Translations under genes and position numbers: made by a program
Part shown: one piece after another, positions 8,627 to 17,972 of the stretch
Numbering within the stretch: the first letter of the stretch is position 1
How the letters are laid out: every line of letters begins with the position of its first letter
The notes under the pieces: model-generated
Seen by the model: the letters and a program-made list of their open reading frames with translations, nothing else
What the model was told of the DNA's origin: nothing
Databases searched by the model: none
DNA from: Paenibacillus andongensis
GTDB taxonomy: Bacteria; Bacillota; Bacilli; Paenibacillales; NBRC-103111
NCBI RefSeq assembly: GCF_025369935.1
Contig: NZ_CP104467.1
Location: 5,773,001 to 5,837,000 of the forward strand
Length of the DNA stretch: 64,000 bases
Reading direction: 5' to 3'

Positions 8627-10362
8627 TTCAAGTCACTCCTTGTTTTCTGTTCTACGAATTGTTTAATGAGGGATTGACTGCTCATGGATAAAATCTCCTC
8701 CGTGTAGCCTACCCACTCCTTATGTGAAGTTTGTTTAATTAAGGCTCTTGCCGGCAAAATCGAACTGGCACTCATGCTGAATTCATGGAGTCCCAAGCCG
8801 AGTAGAATGGGTATGGCCGTTTCGTCACCAGCCATTTCTCCGCACATGCCAACCCATTTCCCTTCTTTGGCAGCTGCCTGAATAACCATTTGAATTAATC
8901 GTAAGATGGCTGGATGGCAAGGTTGGTACAAGTAAGAAACGGTTTCATTCATCCGATCAGCCGCCATTGTGTATTGGATAAGATCATTCGTTCCAATACT
9001 GAAGAAATCGGCCTCTTTCGCCAAGAAATCCGCTGCTAGTGCCGCAGCCGGCACCTCAATCATAATCCCGACCTCTATGGTTTCGGATACGACAATGCCT
9101 TCTTGAACTAGCTTCTCTTTTTCTTCTTGCAGCAATTGTTTGGCCGCCAGCAGTTCATCCACAACGGCAATCATCGGGAACATAATTTTCAATTGTCCAT
9201 AGCTGCTTGCTCTCAGAAGCGCCCTTAGCTGTGTACGAAACAGATCCTGCTTGCTCAGACACAAACGCACCGCGCGCAAGCCAAGGAATGGATTGCTCTC
9301 AACAGGGAGCTTCATGTATGGGAGTTCTTTATCCCCACCTATATCGAGCGTGCGTATGACGACAGGCTTATTGTTCATTCGTTCCAACACATGCTTATAG
9401 ACCAGGAACTGCTCTTCTTCACTAGGCAGAGCGCTGCGTCCCATATAAAGAAATTCCGTCCGAAATAAACCAATGCCTTCCGCCCCGTTAGCTAACACCT
9501 TCTGTAAATCTTCCACACTGCCGATATTGGCAGCCAATTCTACGCGGCGCCCGTCTGCGGAAATCGTAGGTTGATCCAACAGTTTACGCAGTTCGATTCT
9601 TCGCTGATCATACGCTTCTTTACGGGCTTTGTAGGTCTCCATCTCTTCATCGCTCGGCGTGATGAGTACGACGCCATCTACGGCATCCATAATCATCATT
9701 GTGCCTGACTTGATTTCCGCTGCCGCTGCTCCTGCTCCAACGATAGCTGGCACCTCAAGTGAGCGAGCCATGATCGCCGAATGAGAAGTACGGCTGCCGA
9801 TTTCCGTGACAAAGCCAAGCACATAATCGAGATTTAACTGTGCGGTATCGGACGGCGTCAAATCTTCCGCTATCAAAATACACGGCTCGTTGATGGCCGC
9901 AATCGCCGCATAGGTGACACCGCGAAGTCGGCTCATGATCCGGCCGGTAACGTCGCGCACATCACTAGCGCGTTCCCTGAGCAGCTCGTTATCCATGGAG
10001 CTAAGCATTTCTATGAAGCTGCTCGCAACTTCATGCAGCTTAAATTCAGCATTCATGCCTTCGTTTTCAATGCCCTCTATAATGGCATCGATATAATCCG
10101 GATCTTCCAGAAGCATGAGATGTGCTTCGAAAATTTCCGCTTTTGAAGCACCCATGCGCTGTTCGGTCAAATCTTTAATTTCCTCTAACTCTTGTTTCGC
10201 TTCCTCGACTGCTTTGCGGAAACGTTCTACCTCTATAAGAACGTCTGCCACATTCTCACGGGCAGGTTCGTAATGATCGTTGGTAGGCCGAAAAGCTTTC
10301 GCTATCGCAATGCCGGGGGAAGCAGCAATGCCGGTTAGTCGTTTTGTCATCATTTTAGCCAT
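8623..10362 (-). CDS. ptsI: PTS enzyme I (phosphoenolpyruvate-protein phosphotransferase)
   Basis: A 579-residue EI that transfers phosphate from PEP to HPr. The N-terminal domain holds His194 in GSRTSHSAIMAR. The C-terminal PEP-binding TIM barrel shows FRTEFLYMGR, RTLDIGGDKELPY, EVGIMIEVPAAAL, FFSIGTNDLIQYTMAADR and the active-site Cys in GMCGEMAGD. The ATG at 10362 is preceded by AAAGGGGAG; an upstream in-frame TTG at 10383 overlaps the mtlD stop and is unlikely. It lies between mtlD and ptsH within the mannitol operon. Confidence 0.96.
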   Translation of the reverse strand: MAKMMTKRLTGIAASPGIAIAKAFRPTNDHYEPARENVADVLIEVERFRKAVEEAKQELEEIKDLTEQRMGASKAEIFEAHLMLLEDPDYIDAIIEGIENEGMNAEFKLHEVASSFIEMLSSMDNELLRERASDVRDVTGRIMSRLRGVTYAAIAAINEPCILIAEDLTPSDTAQLNLDYVLGFVTEIGSRTSHSAIMARSLEVPAIVGAGAAAAEIKSGTMMIMDAVDGVVLITPSDEEMETYKARKEAYDQRRIELRKLLDQPTISADGRRVELAANIGSVEDLQKVLANGAEGIGLFRTEFLYMGRSALPSEEEQFLVYKHVLERMNNKPVVIRTLDIGGDKELPYMKLPVESNPFLGLRAVRLCLSKQDLFRTQLRALLRASSYGQLKIMFPMIAVVDELLAAKQLLQEEKEKLVQEGIVVSETIEVGIMIEVPAAALAADFLAKEADFFSIGTNDLIQYTMAADRMNETVSYLYQPCHPAILRLIQMVIQAAAKEGKWVGMCGEMAGDETAIPILLGLGLHEFSMSASSILPARALIKQTSHKEWVGYTEEILSMSSQSLIKQFVEQKTRSDLK

Positions 10363-10379
10363 ATGGGAACTCCCCTTTC

Positions 10380-11537
10380 TCAAGATCGATCGGATTGTTG
10401 TAATTGTTCATATTGCGTTCTAATCATCTCATGGATCAGGTGATCTTCGCCAATGGTCGTATACTTCGTAATCGTTTGGTCAACTCCGAGCTTTCGTAAA
10501 TCAGCTTGAATCTCGGCGGCTTCAGGATCTTCCTGATCCTTAAATAAGAAGGCAGCGGCCATTGCCATAGCCAAATAGGTTGGTTTCATCCCAAGCTCGT
10601 ATGCTTGTAGAGCAGGCCGAACAAGACGATCATTGCTGGATAATTTGCGAATCGGCGATCTTCCTACCCGAGTAACCTCGTCAATCAAATGGGGGTCGAT
10701 GAATCTGTTCAATATTTTATCGATATACTGCTCATGTTGAGCAAGATCAAAGCCGTGCTTTTTGATAAGCAGGGCGCCGGTCTCATGCATCACATGACGC
10801 ACAAGCGAGGCAACTTGCGAGTTCGCCATCGCATCTTGAATCGTCGTGAAGCCATGTAAATATCCAAGATAAGCAGCACTGCAGTGCCCTGTATTCACAG
10901 TAAACAGCTTGCGCTCAATGTACGGCTCCAAATGTTTCACATAATGAATACCTTGGATAGCGTCGAAGCCCTCCATCATTTGGGACTCGTCAACGACCCA
11001 TTCGTAGAAAGGCTCGACCGTGACTTGCAGCGGGTCTTCATTATGTTGGATGGGAACAATCCGATCAACAGCTGCATCAGGAAATGCGATGCATGCGCTA
11101 ACTTTTTCGCGCAGATCTTCATTAAGATGAGCGTATACGTGTTCTTTGAGCTGCGTACTTCCACCAATTGCATTCTCACATGCAATGATGTGCAGCGGCG
11201 CCGCGCCGCGTTCGATCCGCATTTCAATCCCTTTGGCGATGCCAGCGGCGATATGTTTTAATATGTTCACGCCTACGGCTGTTGTAACCAGATCGGCCTC
11301 AGCAACAGCTCTAGCTACATCTTCCAAGTTCTTTCCATTAATTGCTGAAACATTTGACACGGTGAATGTATCTTGATCCTCATTAGCCAGGCGTACTGTA
11401 TAGGACTTCCTCTCCTGTAATAACTCAACTAAGCTATCATTCACATCGGAGAAGATCACTTCATAACCGGCTTGGGACAAAATCAAACCAATGAACCCCC
11501 TGCCGATATTCCCTGCACCAAAATGGACAGCCCTCAT
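10380..11537 (-). CDS. mtlD: Mannitol-1-phosphate 5-dehydrogenase
   Basis: Converts mannitol 1-phosphate, delivered by the PTS, to fructose 6-phosphate with NAD. At 385 residues it has the normal length. The N-terminal Rossmann motif is GAGNIGRGFIG, and the conserved catalytic region is ERKLFTVNTGHCSAAYLGYLHG near residues 205-230. It overlaps mtlF by ATGA and is followed immediately by ptsI, whose ribosome site abuts the mtlD stop. Confidence 0.97.
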   Translation of the reverse strand: MRAVHFGAGNIGRGFIGLILSQAGYEVIFSDVNDSLVELLQERKSYTVRLANEDQDTFTVSNVSAINGKNLEDVARAVAEADLVTTAVGVNILKHIAAGIAKGIEMRIERGAAPLHIIACENAIGGSTQLKEHVYAHLNEDLREKVSACIAFPDAAVDRIVPIQHNEDPLQVTVEPFYEWVVDESQMMEGFDAIQGIHYVKHLEPYIERKLFTVNTGHCSAAYLGYLHGFTTIQDAMANSQVASLVRHVMHETGALLIKKHGFDLAQHEQYIDKILNRFIDPHLIDEVTRVGRSPIRKLSSNDRLVRPALQAYELGMKPTYLAMAMAAAFLFKDQEDPEAAEIQADLRKLGVDQTITKYTTIGEDHLIHEMIRTQYEQLQQSDRS

Positions 11538-11971
11538 GACTCCATCCCGCTTTCGAAAATTTTCACCATTTCTTCCGGCGTTGCCGCCTTCATGATCAGC
11601 TCCATGTTCTCATCTTCGGAACAAATCATCGCGACATTCGTTAAGATATCCAGATGATCATTACCCGCGGCAGCAATACCAATGACTAAGTTAGCTTTCT
11701 CGCCTTCGCCGAAATCCACACCCTCTGGAATTTGCACAATCGATAATCCAGTCGATAAAATCAGTGATTTGGAATCCTGCGTACCGTGCGGGATGGCCAG
11801 ACCATTTCCCATATACGTGGATAATGTTTGTTCTCGTTCCAGCATTTTATCGATGTAAGCCGCTGACACATGACCTGCTTCTACTAACAGTTGGCCTGCC
11901 ATCCGAATAGCCTCGAATTTATCCTTTGGCTTCGCGTTTAATTTAATTTTATTCGTTGATAAGATCGTCAT
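11534..11971 (-). CDS. mtlF: Mannitol-specific PTS EIIA component
   Basis: A 145-residue single-domain EIIA. The phosphorylated histidine is His62 in GNGLAIPHGT. It accepts phosphate from HPr and passes it to the EIIB domain of MtlA; here, as in Bacillus, it is separate from the EIICB protein. AAGGGAGAG precedes the ATG at 11971. It is 23 bases downstream of mtlR and overlaps mtlD. Confidence 0.96.
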   Translation of the reverse strand: MTILSTNKIKLNAKPKDKFEAIRMAGQLLVEAGHVSAAYIDKMLEREQTLSTYMGNGLAIPHGTQDSKSLILSTGLSIVQIPEGVDFGEGEKANLVIGIAAAGNDHLDILTNVAMICSEDENMELIMKAATPEEMVKIFESGMES

Positions 11972-11994
11972 GATTGTCTCTCCCTTTATCCAAT

Positions 11995-14034
11995 TTATTT
12001 TTTATTTTCTAAAAAGGCAGCGAGTTCCTGGGATAAAAAGTGCTTGATTTCAGACTGAGTCCCCGATTTCAACAGCTCAATCATTTCAGGAATCAATAAA
12101 AAAGAACTTATCTCACTAAGCACTTCCAGGCTTTCTTTGGAAAGTTCCTTCGGACCAAGCATGAGCAGCAGCTGCTTTACATCTGACCCCATACCTTGGT
12201 CTAACAGCAGATCTTCCTTTAGTCGAAACAAGGTGAATGATGGCTTCCTAACCTGCTCGCTTCGAATGTGAAAGAGGGCCAAGCCCGTGTCTGGGATAAC
12301 TTGACTGCTTAATCGCTCTCTTTCTAAAAGCAACTTGACAATTGGCTCCACATCATCGATCACACCCGAGTGTCTCACATATCCACAAATGACCTCGAGA
12401 GTTTCTCTCAGACTGTGAAAGCTTTGCTCGATGTTATACACCGTGAATGGATCGATGATGCTTACGATTTCGTTTACATAGTGTTGAATACGATGCAATC
12501 TGTCCGTTGAATCAGCATCTTGAGGCGCTTCACCTCGTTCTCCAGCTTCTTTTTGCAGCGTTACATTTTGAATAAACAGCCTAAGTCGCTCGGCCTCTTC
12601 CTTCGTTAACAACGGACTTAGCTTCAAGTACTGATCTTCCTCCAAAGGCAAGTCTACCGTAGATATAATCAAATCGTATTCCCTTTTGGGGATGCGCGCT
12701 GCTTCAAACCAAGAAGCATGGCCGATAATATCAATTTGCGGTAGTTCTTTCGTCAGTCTTACGGCTAACATTTTGGAAGTCCCTATCCCACTTGTACATA
12801 CGAGAATCGCTTTGACGTTACGCCTAAATTGCTTTTGTCTCTCGATTGAAGCTCCGAAATGCATGACCAGAAAGCCAATTTCTTCATCGGGCACGGCAAT
12901 TTCAGTTATCGTTTTATCTACAGCTCTCCGTATAGCATCAAATAGAGCCTCATAATCTTTCTTGATTTGCGATAAAAGCGGATTGCGAATAGTTGCTCCT
13001 GCTTGCAGCCGCTTCAAAGCGGACTCCAAATGGCTAAGCAGCCCCTCTCGTAATGAACGATCATCGCTGAAACGGACCGCGATACTGCTCTCCATGTTCC
13101 GAATGAGCTTCCATACGATTTCCATATAGCTTAGCTCTTCCATAGGAAGCAGCTGATTCGGATGTTTGAGTGACTTGGGCTCCAGTAATTCGGCAATATA
13201 GAAAATTTCTGGTGTTGTTAATACAATTGGAATGACCTTAGATAGCTGCTCAATCGTATGGGTAAGCAGCTTATTGGGGCGAAGCGAGTACGGTTCAGGG
13301 TGCAGTTCGATCTGTCTACCCTGCTGAATTCTGGCGATAGTTATTGAAATATGAATGAGCAGATTGGTGTAATCCTGTTCGGATAGTTCACTTAAACCTT
13401 CATCTTCAGCAAGCCAAAGTGCGGCTTCCACCTTCGTAAAGTTTTCTTTCCCAATGAGCTCCAACAACCTTTGTGTAACTGGCGAATGCGAATTCACATT
13501 TTTCCCAAATAAATCAGCTTCATCAAGACCGTTTTTGGCAAGCTGTGCAATCATCCTGCGTTTATTCGCCTCGGAACCGCTCAAACCAACCCCATACCCT
13601 CTTTTACGTACTAGGATTAGGTCAGACTTCTGTACCCAGCTTTCCAGCTCATCGAGATCGTGTGTGATGGTTGGAACTGTTACACCCAAATCATGCGACA
13701 AAGTGAACAGTTTGACAGGCTCATCTTCTTGCAGCAAGGTGCACAGAATCATGATTTTGCGATCCTCGGCAGAAAACTCAATGTCCATCATCCCGTATAA
13801 CATGCGTCGGAAAGCCTCAAGTTTTTCTGGTTTTGCTTGCAGTTGGATCCCTTTCCCCGATTTTTTTTGCAAAGCTAATCCATAAGCTGCCAAAATCGTC
13901 TCCAACTCGGACAGCTCCCTATGAACCGTTCTTGTGCTTACATTGATTTCGGCAGCGATTTCGCCTGCTGTAATATCATCCGTTCGATTCATTAACAGCT
14001 CTAGGATTTGACGATTCCTGTTAGACAGGCTCAT
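11995..14034 (-). CDS. mtlR: PRD-containing mannitol operon activator MtlR
   Basis: A multidomain transcriptional activator of about 679 residues. Two N-terminal helix-turn-helix segments (ITAGEIAAEINVSTRTVHRE and following) are followed by two PTS regulation domains with His335 (SHLESAL) and His392 (VMHFGAS) in PRD2. An EIIB-like domain has Cys413 in VCTSGIGTSKM and an EIIA-like domain has His589 in GLALFHIRS. HPr, EIIA and EIIB phosphorylate such sites to tune activity. The ATG at 14034 follows AGGAG by seven bases; a TTG at 14055 is less likely. Order mtlA-mtlR-mtlF-mtlD matches Geobacillus-type operons. Confidence 0.95.
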   Translation of the reverse strand: MSLSNRNRQILELLMNRTDDITAGEIAAEINVSTRTVHRELSELETILAAYGLALQKKSGKGIQLQAKPEKLEAFRRMLYGMMDIEFSAEDRKIMILCTLLQEDEPVKLFTLSHDLGVTVPTITHDLDELESWVQKSDLILVRKRGYGVGLSGSEANKRRMIAQLAKNGLDEADLFGKNVNSHSPVTQRLLELIGKENFTKVEAALWLAEDEGLSELSEQDYTNLLIHISITIARIQQGRQIELHPEPYSLRPNKLLTHTIEQLSKVIPIVLTTPEIFYIAELLEPKSLKHPNQLLPMEELSYMEIVWKLIRNMESSIAVRFSDDRSLREGLLSHLESALKRLQAGATIRNPLLSQIKKDYEALFDAIRRAVDKTITEIAVPDEEIGFLVMHFGASIERQKQFRRNVKAILVCTSGIGTSKMLAVRLTKELPQIDIIGHASWFEAARIPKREYDLIISTVDLPLEEDQYLKLSPLLTKEEAERLRLFIQNVTLQKEAGERGEAPQDADSTDRLHRIQHYVNEIVSIIDPFTVYNIEQSFHSLRETLEVICGYVRHSGVIDDVEPIVKLLLERERLSSQVIPDTGLALFHIRSEQVRKPSFTLFRLKEDLLLDQGMGSDVKQLLLMLGPKELSKESLEVLSEISSFLLIPEMIELLKSGTQSEIKHFLSQELAAFLENKK

Positions 14035-14098
14035 GATATTTCTCCTCACGAACAAAATGGAGATAACGCCGGCAAATAGCCAGCGTTAGAAAGGTGGT

Positions 14099-15532
14099 TT
14101 AGCTTAATCGTTTGACAAGATCATCGTATTCTGGGCTTTTCATGAAATTTTCGATGGAAATATGTTCAGCTTCCGGAGCCTTATTACGGGCTCGGTCGGT
14201 TAATGATTTATGGGTGATAACGATATCCGCATCAGGTGGAATCTCACTAATGGCTGTGTTGACCACGATGACATCGATATCAGCTTCTTTCATTTTCTTT
14301 CTTAGAATAGAAGCTCCCATCGCGCTTGAACCCATGCCTGCATCACAGGAGAACACAATTTTATGGACTTCGGAAGCAGGTGTCAACGTTGAGGCGCTGA
14401 CTTTTTCAGCTGCCGCAGCAGCAGGCGCTTGTTTCATTTCTTTCATTTTCGCTGTAGCCTGTTCCAAATCTTCTTCATTCTCGCTTTGCTTCGTCGTTTT
14501 CAACAATAAGGCACCGACTGCAAAAGAAACAATCGTAGATGTGATAACCCCAGTGAAAATCGGCAGCATACCGCCTTTAGGAGCCATAGCAATGTAAGCG
14601 AAAATGCTTCCCGGTGACGGTGGAGCAACTAAACCTGCATTGAACAGGGAGAACGTGAACGTACCTGTTACGCCACCTGCGATTACAGCCAGGATCAGAC
14701 GCGGATTCATGAGAATGTACGGGAAGTAAATTTCATGAATACCGCCAAAGAAGTGAATAATAGCCGAACCAGGAGCGGAAAGTTTCGCTGCGCCGCGTCC
14801 CACCATCCAATACGCGAGCAGGATACCAAGTCCCGGACCCGGATTGGACTCCAGCATGAACAAGATCGACTTGCCTGTTTTGGAAGCTTGATCCAAAGCA
14901 ATCGGGCTTAGCACCCCGTGATTAATCGCATTGTTTAAGAACAATATTTTACCAGGCTCAATCAGAACGTTCGCTAGTGGGAGCAGGCCTGCATTCACAA
15001 GTGCTTGAACTCCGGAAGCAAGAGCTTTACTCACGACCTGAACCGCAGGGCCAACTACCGTGTAAGCAAGAACCGCAAGTATGGCGCCGATGATGCCTGA
15101 AGAGAAATTGTTGACGAGCATTTCGAAGCCGGATTTTACTTTCCCTTCAATCGATTTATCGAACTTCTTGAGCACCCACGCGGCGAACGGACCTACGATC
15201 ATCGCCCCAAGAAACATGGGGATATCCGTTCCGACGACAACTCCCATCGTGGTTACAGCGCCGATGACGCCTCCGCGTGTTCCGTGTATCATCGTACCTC
15301 CCGTATAACCAATTAGAATAGGGAGTAGATAAGTAATCATGGGGCCGACGAGCTTAGCCAAATATTCATTTGGAATCCAGCCAGTCGGAATAAATAAAGC
15401 CGTAATTAATCCCCAAGCGATGAATGCGCCAATGTTAGGCATCACCATACCGCTCAAAAAACGGCCGAAACTTTGTACTTTCACCCGGAATTCTCCGGAA
15501 GATGCTTTCTGTTGTGCAGGAATTGCACTCAT
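14099..15532 (-). CDS. mtlA: Mannitol-specific PTS EIICB component
   Basis: A 477-residue membrane transporter that phosphorylates mannitol during uptake. The EIIC domain (residues 1 to about 340) has multiple helices and the motifs NHGVLSPIA and GGIHEIYFPY. An Ala/Gln-rich linker leads to the EIIB domain, with phospho-cysteine Cys396 in SCDAGMGSSAMGAS. It lacks the EIIA domain of the E. coli protein, which is supplied by mtlF. AAAGGGAGG precedes the ATG. First gene of the mannitol operon, with a candidate promoter and cre-like site upstream. Confidence 0.97.
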   Translation of the reverse strand: MSAIPAQQKASSGEFRVKVQSFGRFLSGMVMPNIGAFIAWGLITALFIPTGWIPNEYLAKLVGPMITYLLPILIGYTGGTMIHGTRGGVIGAVTTMGVVVGTDIPMFLGAMIVGPFAAWVLKKFDKSIEGKVKSGFEMLVNNFSSGIIGAILAVLAYTVVGPAVQVVSKALASGVQALVNAGLLPLANVLIEPGKILFLNNAINHGVLSPIALDQASKTGKSILFMLESNPGPGLGILLAYWMVGRGAAKLSAPGSAIIHFFGGIHEIYFPYILMNPRLILAVIAGGVTGTFTFSLFNAGLVAPPSPGSIFAYIAMAPKGGMLPIFTGVITSTIVSFAVGALLLKTTKQSENEEDLEQATAKMKEMKQAPAAAAAEKVSASTLTPASEVHKIVFSCDAGMGSSAMGASILRKKMKEADIDVIVVNTAISEIPPDADIVITHKSLTDRARNKAPEAEHISIENFMKSPEYDDLVKRLS

Positions 15533-15566
15533 TAGGATAACCTCCCTTTGTCTGTTTCATGTTCTT

Positions 15567-15640
15567 ATCGTATTGCAAAAGCGCTTACATATTCAATCAA
15601 ATCAAAATCCCTTTTCGTCATGAATAATGTTGACAACATT
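15567..15640 (-). promoter_or_regulatory. Candidate mtlA promoter, cre-like site and palindromic operator
   Basis: On the minus strand TTGAAT (15596-15591) and TACGAT (15572-15567) are 18 bases apart, giving a start about 27 bases before the ATG. Between them lies TGTAAGCGCTT, a good CcpA half-site that diverges on the other side. About 30 bases upstream of the -35 is the palindrome AATGTTG-A-CAACATT (15626-15640), placed as an activator site would be. Confidence 0.5.
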
Positions 15641-15673
15641 TTAAGCCGAGAGTTGTAGGGGCTCACTTATTAA

Positions 15674-15716
15674 ATAAAAAAGAGCCGCAAGAGAAATCAT
15701 TCCCTCACAGCTCTTT
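15674..15716 (-). terminator. Terminator of lutABC
   Basis: An imperfect stem ending in AAGAGC/GCTCTT is followed on the minus strand by a T run, immediately after the lutC stop. It separates lut from the mannitol operon. Confidence 0.75.
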
Positions 15717-15718
15717 GG

Positions 15719-16462
15719 TTACTCAATGATAAGTGCATAAACGATGCCGGGTCCATGGACACCAATGGTCAAATCATTCTCGATGTCGGCCGATCGGCTC
15801 GGACCCGAAATGAAATGAATGCCTACCGGTCTATCTTTGGCAGCAAGTTCATCGAATGGGCGCAATACTTCGCCCAATTTCGTCCTTAGACGATCCACTG
15901 GGATGATAGCAATGAAAGTGGTTGGCAGCAAACTGACACTTCTGCCTCTAGTCGCATCGGATGTGACTACGAGTGAACCTGTGTACGCGACAGCGTGCTG
16001 GACCGCCACGATGCCGATGTCCGCTCCTGCCGCTTTCGCGACAAGCTCATCTTTGGTAGCAGGATCAGCACCTTCTGCGTTCCACACCGTGATCTCCGTT
16101 TCCGTGTCAGCAAGCGAAGCTCGAATAGACTCTAGCTCAGGTTGATCCTGAATGATCAAGTGCTTTGCTTGTGTTTCTACGATGAAGTTTGCAATGAAGT
16201 CCTCAGCTTCATTCATACTCCTCAAACGCTTCGTATGGCCCCCAGCCTTCTGCCAGTTCGTCATGAACAACTGAATACGCTGTTCGAGCGGGAGATCCAC
16301 CTGCTCCCAGAATTCAGGAGCTCCCTTCGTGCTATGCGAAGGAGCTGTTTGCAATGGCTTAGCTCTGCCTAGCCGATTAGAAATATTAGAAAAGAAGGCC
16401 TCCTGATCCTTCAGGGCTTCTTGGTGAAGCTTCTGGAGAAATGCTGCATCTGATTTAGCCAT
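15719..16462 (-). CDS. lutC: Lactate utilization protein LutC
   Basis: A 247-residue LUD-domain protein, a required subunit of the LutABC L-lactate oxidase complex. The conserved core is visible in ADIGIVAVQHAVAYTGSLVV, followed by LLPTTFIAIIPVDRL and HFISGPSRSADIENDLTIGVHGPG, typical of the family. The ATG at 16462 is chosen because GGAGGAGG lies nine bases upstream; a further in-frame extension runs into lutB. It overlaps the lutB 3' end by eight bases. Confidence 0.93.
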   Translation of the reverse strand: MAKSDAAFLQKLHQEALKDQEAFFSNISNRLGRAKPLQTAPSHSTKGAPEFWEQVDLPLEQRIQLFMTNWQKAGGHTKRLRSMNEAEDFIANFIVETQAKHLIIQDQPELESIRASLADTETEITVWNAEGADPATKDELVAKAAGADIGIVAVQHAVAYTGSLVVTSDATRGRSVSLLPTTFIAIIPVDRLRTKLGEVLRPFDELAAKDRPVGIHFISGPSRSADIENDLTIGVHGPGIVYALIIE

Positions 16463-17972
16463 GGTGATGTCCTCCTCCACCGTCTTTGCGGTCAGCCACA
16501 AGCTTCTCCATGCGGGCTTTCATCACGGAATCAAGTTCAGGGAATGTTCCTTCTAAACCCTGCTCTATGTCCTTCCAGGATTCACGGAATGTCTTCTTCG
16601 CCAAACTAGGCGCATACCGATACGAATTCCAACCTTTTAACGGACCTATCTTCGCTTTAATATGACCATCACGAACTAACAATTTCTGACCAATGCGACC
16701 GATTTTGATCAACGCTTTAACCCGCTTCGCGTCGGACATCAAGAAATTAAAGCCTTTCATGCCGGCTTTCTCAACAAAATCCGCCCCCCCCCGTTCTACT
16801 TTGCGTTGACGGAGATAAATCAGCATATCGTGCAGCGGTATCTTCACCGGGCATGCCTCATAACAGGCACCGCAAAGACTTGATGCACTCGCGATGTCGT
16901 CCCATTGGTCGACGTTTTTGTTAAGTGCCGGCGTAAGCACAGCGCCGATCGGACCACTATATACACCGCCATAAGCGTGGCCGCCGATGTGACGGTAAAC
17001 CGGACATGCATTCAGGCATGCCCCGCAGCGAATACAATTCAGCAATTCCTGGAACTCAGGATCTCCAAGCTGCAAGGAACGTCCATTATCTAGGATAATG
17101 ACGTGCATTTCTTCCGGTCCATCGCCGTCCTGCTCCCGCTGCGGTCCAGAAATCACAGACATATACACCGTGAGTTTCTGTCCAGTAGCCGATCGCGGCA
17201 GCAAGGTTGCCATGACTTCGAGATCGTCTAACGTAGGAATGATTCGCTCCATGCCCATAAACGTGATTTGTGTCTTAGGGATGGTACTAACCATCCGAGC
17301 ATTGCCTTCATTTTCGAAAAGAACGATAGACCCTGTCTCCGCAATAGCAAAATTACAGCCCGTCATCCCAATGTCGGCTTCAAGGAACTTCTCGCGCAGC
17401 TTCCTTCTTACATAGCCAGCCAATATACCCGTGTCCGGCTCAAGCTTCTCGCCTGCATCCTCAGAAAGCAGATCGGCGATCTGATAGCGATTTTTGTGAA
17501 TCGCCGGAATTATAATATGTGAAGGCGTTTCGCCTGCCAGCTGAATAATATATTCGCCAAGGTCCGTTTCAATCGCCTCGACACCGATTTGCTCAAGCGC
17601 ATGGTTGATATGCAATTCTTCGGAAACCATTGACTTGGACTTAACGACACTTTTAGCCTTCTTATGCTCGGCGATTTGCATCGTCAAACGAACAGCATCT
17701 GCAGCATCTGCTGCGAAATGCACATGTACACCCTGCGCTCTCGCATTTTCAACAAATTTGCCAAGATAGTAGTCCAAGTGTGCAATCGTATGCAGCCTAA
17801 TTTGCCTGCCTCGCTCCCGCCACTCTTCCCAGTTCCCATGCTCTTCAGTCGCTGCCAGCTTCCCATTCTTCAGACGTTCGGTCGTGAACTTAACCGCATT
17901 GCGAAGAAAGTCATTGTTCAGCGCGACTTTGGATCTTTCCTTGACGGTCCCACCAGGTTTATGATCGCTCAT
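16455..17972 (-). CDS. lutB: Iron-sulfur lactate utilization protein LutB
   Basis: A 505-residue subunit of the lactate oxidation complex. It has an N-terminal LUD domain and two ferredoxin-like 4Fe-4S motifs, CIRCGACLNACP and CGACYEACP, near residues 305-375. The C-terminus ends in a Gly/His tail (GGGGHHHG), an unusual but short feature. The coding sequence contains a run of nine G on the coding strand (16792-16784) that encodes Arg-Gly-Gly-Ala. The start overlaps the end of lutA by 14 bases, and the stop lies inside lutC. Confidence 0.94.
   Translation of the reverse strand: MSDHKPGGTVKERSKVALNNDFLRNAVKFTTERLKNGKLAATEEHGNWEEWRERGRQIRLHTIAHLDYYLGKFVENARAQGVHVHFAADAADAVRLTMQIAEHKKAKSVVKSKSMVSEELHINHALEQIGVEAIETDLGEYIIQLAGETPSHIIIPAIHKNRYQIADLLSEDAGEKLEPDTGILAGYVRRKLREKFLEADIGMTGCNFAIAETGSIVLFENEGNARMVSTIPKTQITFMGMERIIPTLDDLEVMATLLPRSATGQKLTVYMSVISGPQREQDGDGPEEMHVIILDNGRSLQLGDPEFQELLNCIRCGACLNACPVYRHIGGHAYGGVYSGPIGAVLTPALNKNVDQWDDIASASSLCGACYEACPVKIPLHDMLIYLRQRKVERGGADFVEKAGMKGFNFLMSDAKRVKALIKIGRIGQKLLVRDGHIKAKIGPLKGWNSYRYAPSLAKKTFRESWKDIEQGLEGTFPELDSVMKARMEKLVADRKDGGGGHHHG

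Noticed and set aside
13454..13885. 143-codon open frame opposite mtlR
   Set aside because: Lies wholly within the strong mtlR gene on the other strand; Ser/Cys-rich shadow frame.
14112..14597. 161-codon open frame opposite mtlA
   Set aside because: Complement of the EIIB and linker coding region; low-complexity Ala/Ser product without a start site.
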